From Sporosarcina ureae (lineage in GTDB: Bacteria; Bacillota; Bacilli; Bacillales_A; Planococcaceae), in the NCBI RefSeq assembly GCF_002109325.1, contig NZ_CP015348.1, forward strand, positions 709,501 through 773,500: a stretch of 64,000 bases of DNA. Direction: 5' to 3'. Below the pieces are notes generated by a model that saw only the letters and a program-made list of their open reading frames with translations, ran no database searches and was not told the DNA's origin. The position numbers were made by a program, and so were the translations under genes. Below are positions 62,993 to 64,000 of this stretch, piece after piece; position 1 is the stretch's first letter; each line of letters begins with the position of its first letter.

Positions 62993-64000
62993 CAAATATC
63001 TTCTTGCTGAAACATACTCCGATTTATATGGCTCTACTGTCATCGGGATGATCTCTACTGTACGTTTTGGGTTAGGTGCATGAATCATTTGACCGTTTCC
63101 TGCGTACATTCCCACGTGATGGATGATTCCTTTCCCCTTATTGTAAGCAAAGAACATTAAGTCACCCGGTTGAAGATCTTTCTTCTGCACTAGCTTTCCA
63201 TTTAGTGCTTGTACAGAGGCATCGCGTGGTATATCGATACCATGATGGCGATAGACAGAATACGTGAATCCAGAACAGTCCAAGCCAAATCCTGAAGTAC
63301 CTGCCCATAAATACGTTAATCCGTCAAAAAGCTTGGCTGTATCCATTATTTGCCGTGTCGTCGGTTGTGGCATAATACCATCCGCCCCAACTATCTTCAC
63401 CGCATTTTTATCAATATATTTAATTCCGTCCGCAGGCGTTTGGACAGCGAGCTTGTGATCCATTACATGAACGATAGGCAATGTGGTATTAAAGCTAATT
63501 GAACGGAAGAATTGTTTTCCATTCTCATCCATTGTCAGTGCCGCTGATTTCTTCGTCACCATAGCTGTATCGCATATCGCATAATTAGGATATAACGTTG
63601 TCAAATGGTTTTTCAACATCCAACCTGGGTAACCTTCTGCGTTTTTAGGTGAGCTTTGATCGATTACTGCTACTTGGACCCAGTCTCCTTTTGTTTGTAA
63701 GACCTTTACTGTTTGACCGTAAAGTGCTTGAGTCTCCAGTTTACCTACTAACCACTGCTTTTCGCGCAAACTCATCGCTGCAACCCATTTCGTAATATCA
63801 GGTGTTTTGGCTGTAGAGAAAGCATCTACTTTCCGAGTCTTTCCTGGTTCTTTCCAGAGTGTTGTAACGGGTACATTTACTGTTTGCACAGGGGTATTGT
63901 TCGGTTTATAACAAGCGGACTGCTCTCTGAAACTAGGCTCCAGAATTCGCGCAAGAAATACCGCAAAGTGTCCACGAGTTAATGTTTGATTCGGTTTGAA
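62987..64000 (-). CDS. SLH-SH3-NlpC/P60 cell-wall hydrolase (5' end beyond the right edge)
   Basis: The frame is open to the window edge with no stop, giving 337 visible codons. The first visible residues, FKPNQTLTRGHFAVFLARIL, are the end of an S-layer homology (SLH) domain. Then come SH3-like regions (TTLWKEPGKTRKVDAF onward; VKVLQTKGDWVQVAV) and an NlpC/P60 domain with catalytic Cys in GLDCSGFTYS and His in HHVGMYAGNGQMIHAP. SLH anchors it to wall polymers; the enzyme would cut peptide stems. The apparent GTG start at 63889 is internal. Confidence 0.88.
   Translation of the reverse strand, partial: FKPNQTLTRGHFAVFLARILEPSFREQSACYKPNNTPVQTVNVPVTTLWKEPGKTRKVDAFSTAKTPDITKWVAAMSLREKQWLVGKLETQALYGQTVKVLQTKGDWVQVAVIDQSSPKNAEGYPGWMLKNHLTTLYPNYAICDTAMVTKKSAALTMDENGKQFFRSISFNTTLPIVHVMDHKLAVQTPADGIKYIDKNAVKIVGADGIMPQPTTRQIMDTAKLFDGLTYLWAGTSGFGLDCSGFTYSVYRHHGIDIPRDASVQALNGKLVQKKDLQPGDLMFFAYNKGKGIIHHVGMYAGNGQMIHAPNPKRTVEIIPMTVEPYKSEYVSARRYLK

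Noticed and set aside
1..64000. tRNA, rRNA, prophage or insertion sequence
   Set aside because: Read on both strands, no tRNA cloverleaf core, rRNA signature, integrase or transposase motif was recognised; this is a visual check, not a covariance or profile search.

Overview
The window is a piece of a Gram-positive, endospore-forming Bacillales chromosome, most likely from the family Planococcaceae (Sporosarcina-like). That rests on strong AGGAGG-type ribosome binding sites, frequent TTG and GTG starts, lipoboxes, a LysM/GH18 spore-lytic enzyme (22315-23598), a CotF-like coat protein (23752-24381), an AbrB-type regulator, a T-box leader, SAM, cobalamin and FMN riboswitches, and Bacillus-like gene families throughout. 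The genus is an inference from gene content. I saw no rRNA, tRNA, prophage, transposase or CRISPR. The window is a core-metabolism region with compact transcription units separated by clear hairpin terminators.

Layout. 1-10 kb: radical SAM gene yfkAB, an orphan MetQ-type lipoprotein, a His-rich YtkA/FixH-like lipoprotein divergent from a two-component system plus SCO-type copper chaperone, rlmN, and a protein related to archaeal cyclic 2,3-diphosphoglycerate synthetase. 10-18 kb: the histidine operon hisZ-G-D-B-A-F-IE-C on the minus strand, with hisJ divergent. hisH is missing, and a 121-bp imperfect palindrome lies exactly where it should be. 18-30 kb: argG without argH, gdhA, a 47-codon gene with its own promoter, cre-like site and terminator, spore genes, metA behind a SAM riboswitch, and serA behind a serine-type T-box.

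30-42 kb: housekeeping hydrolases, a chemoreceptor, an acyl-CoA dehydrogenase-fold flavoprotein coupled to a YpsA-like gene, malate synthase G, and metE behind a cobalamin riboswitch with visible alternative terminator and antiterminator stems. 42-50 kb: an intergenic stretch with seven degenerate copies of a CTATGAGCG motif spaced 20-21 bp apart (two helical turns), the riboflavin operon ribD-E-BA-H behind an FMN riboswitch, and a three-gene cluster (M20 deacylase, GNAT, N-succinylamino acid racemase-type enolase) matching the known route for irreversible D- to L-amino acid conversion.

50-64 kb: ctaB (heme O synthase), a glycine-betaine-type ABC transporter in the order binding protein-permease-ATPase with a terminator-like hairpin after the first gene, an orphan cobT, ferritin, a three-gene unit of a GTPase and two tiny proteins (one 49 codons), a CtaM-like DUF420 protein, a LysR regulator divergent from an EamA transporter, a second chemoreceptor of unusual topology, a universal stress protein, an acidic lipoprotein, and an SLH-SH3-NlpC/P60 cell-wall hydrolase that runs off the right edge.

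Themes that link genes: methionine supply (SAM switch on metA, B12 switch on metE, cobT, MetQ-like lipoprotein), and cytochrome oxidase assembly (SCO, YtkA-like lipoprotein, CtaB, CtaM). The most unusual non-coding signals are the helically phased repeat array at 42326-42458 and the palindrome that replaces hisH.
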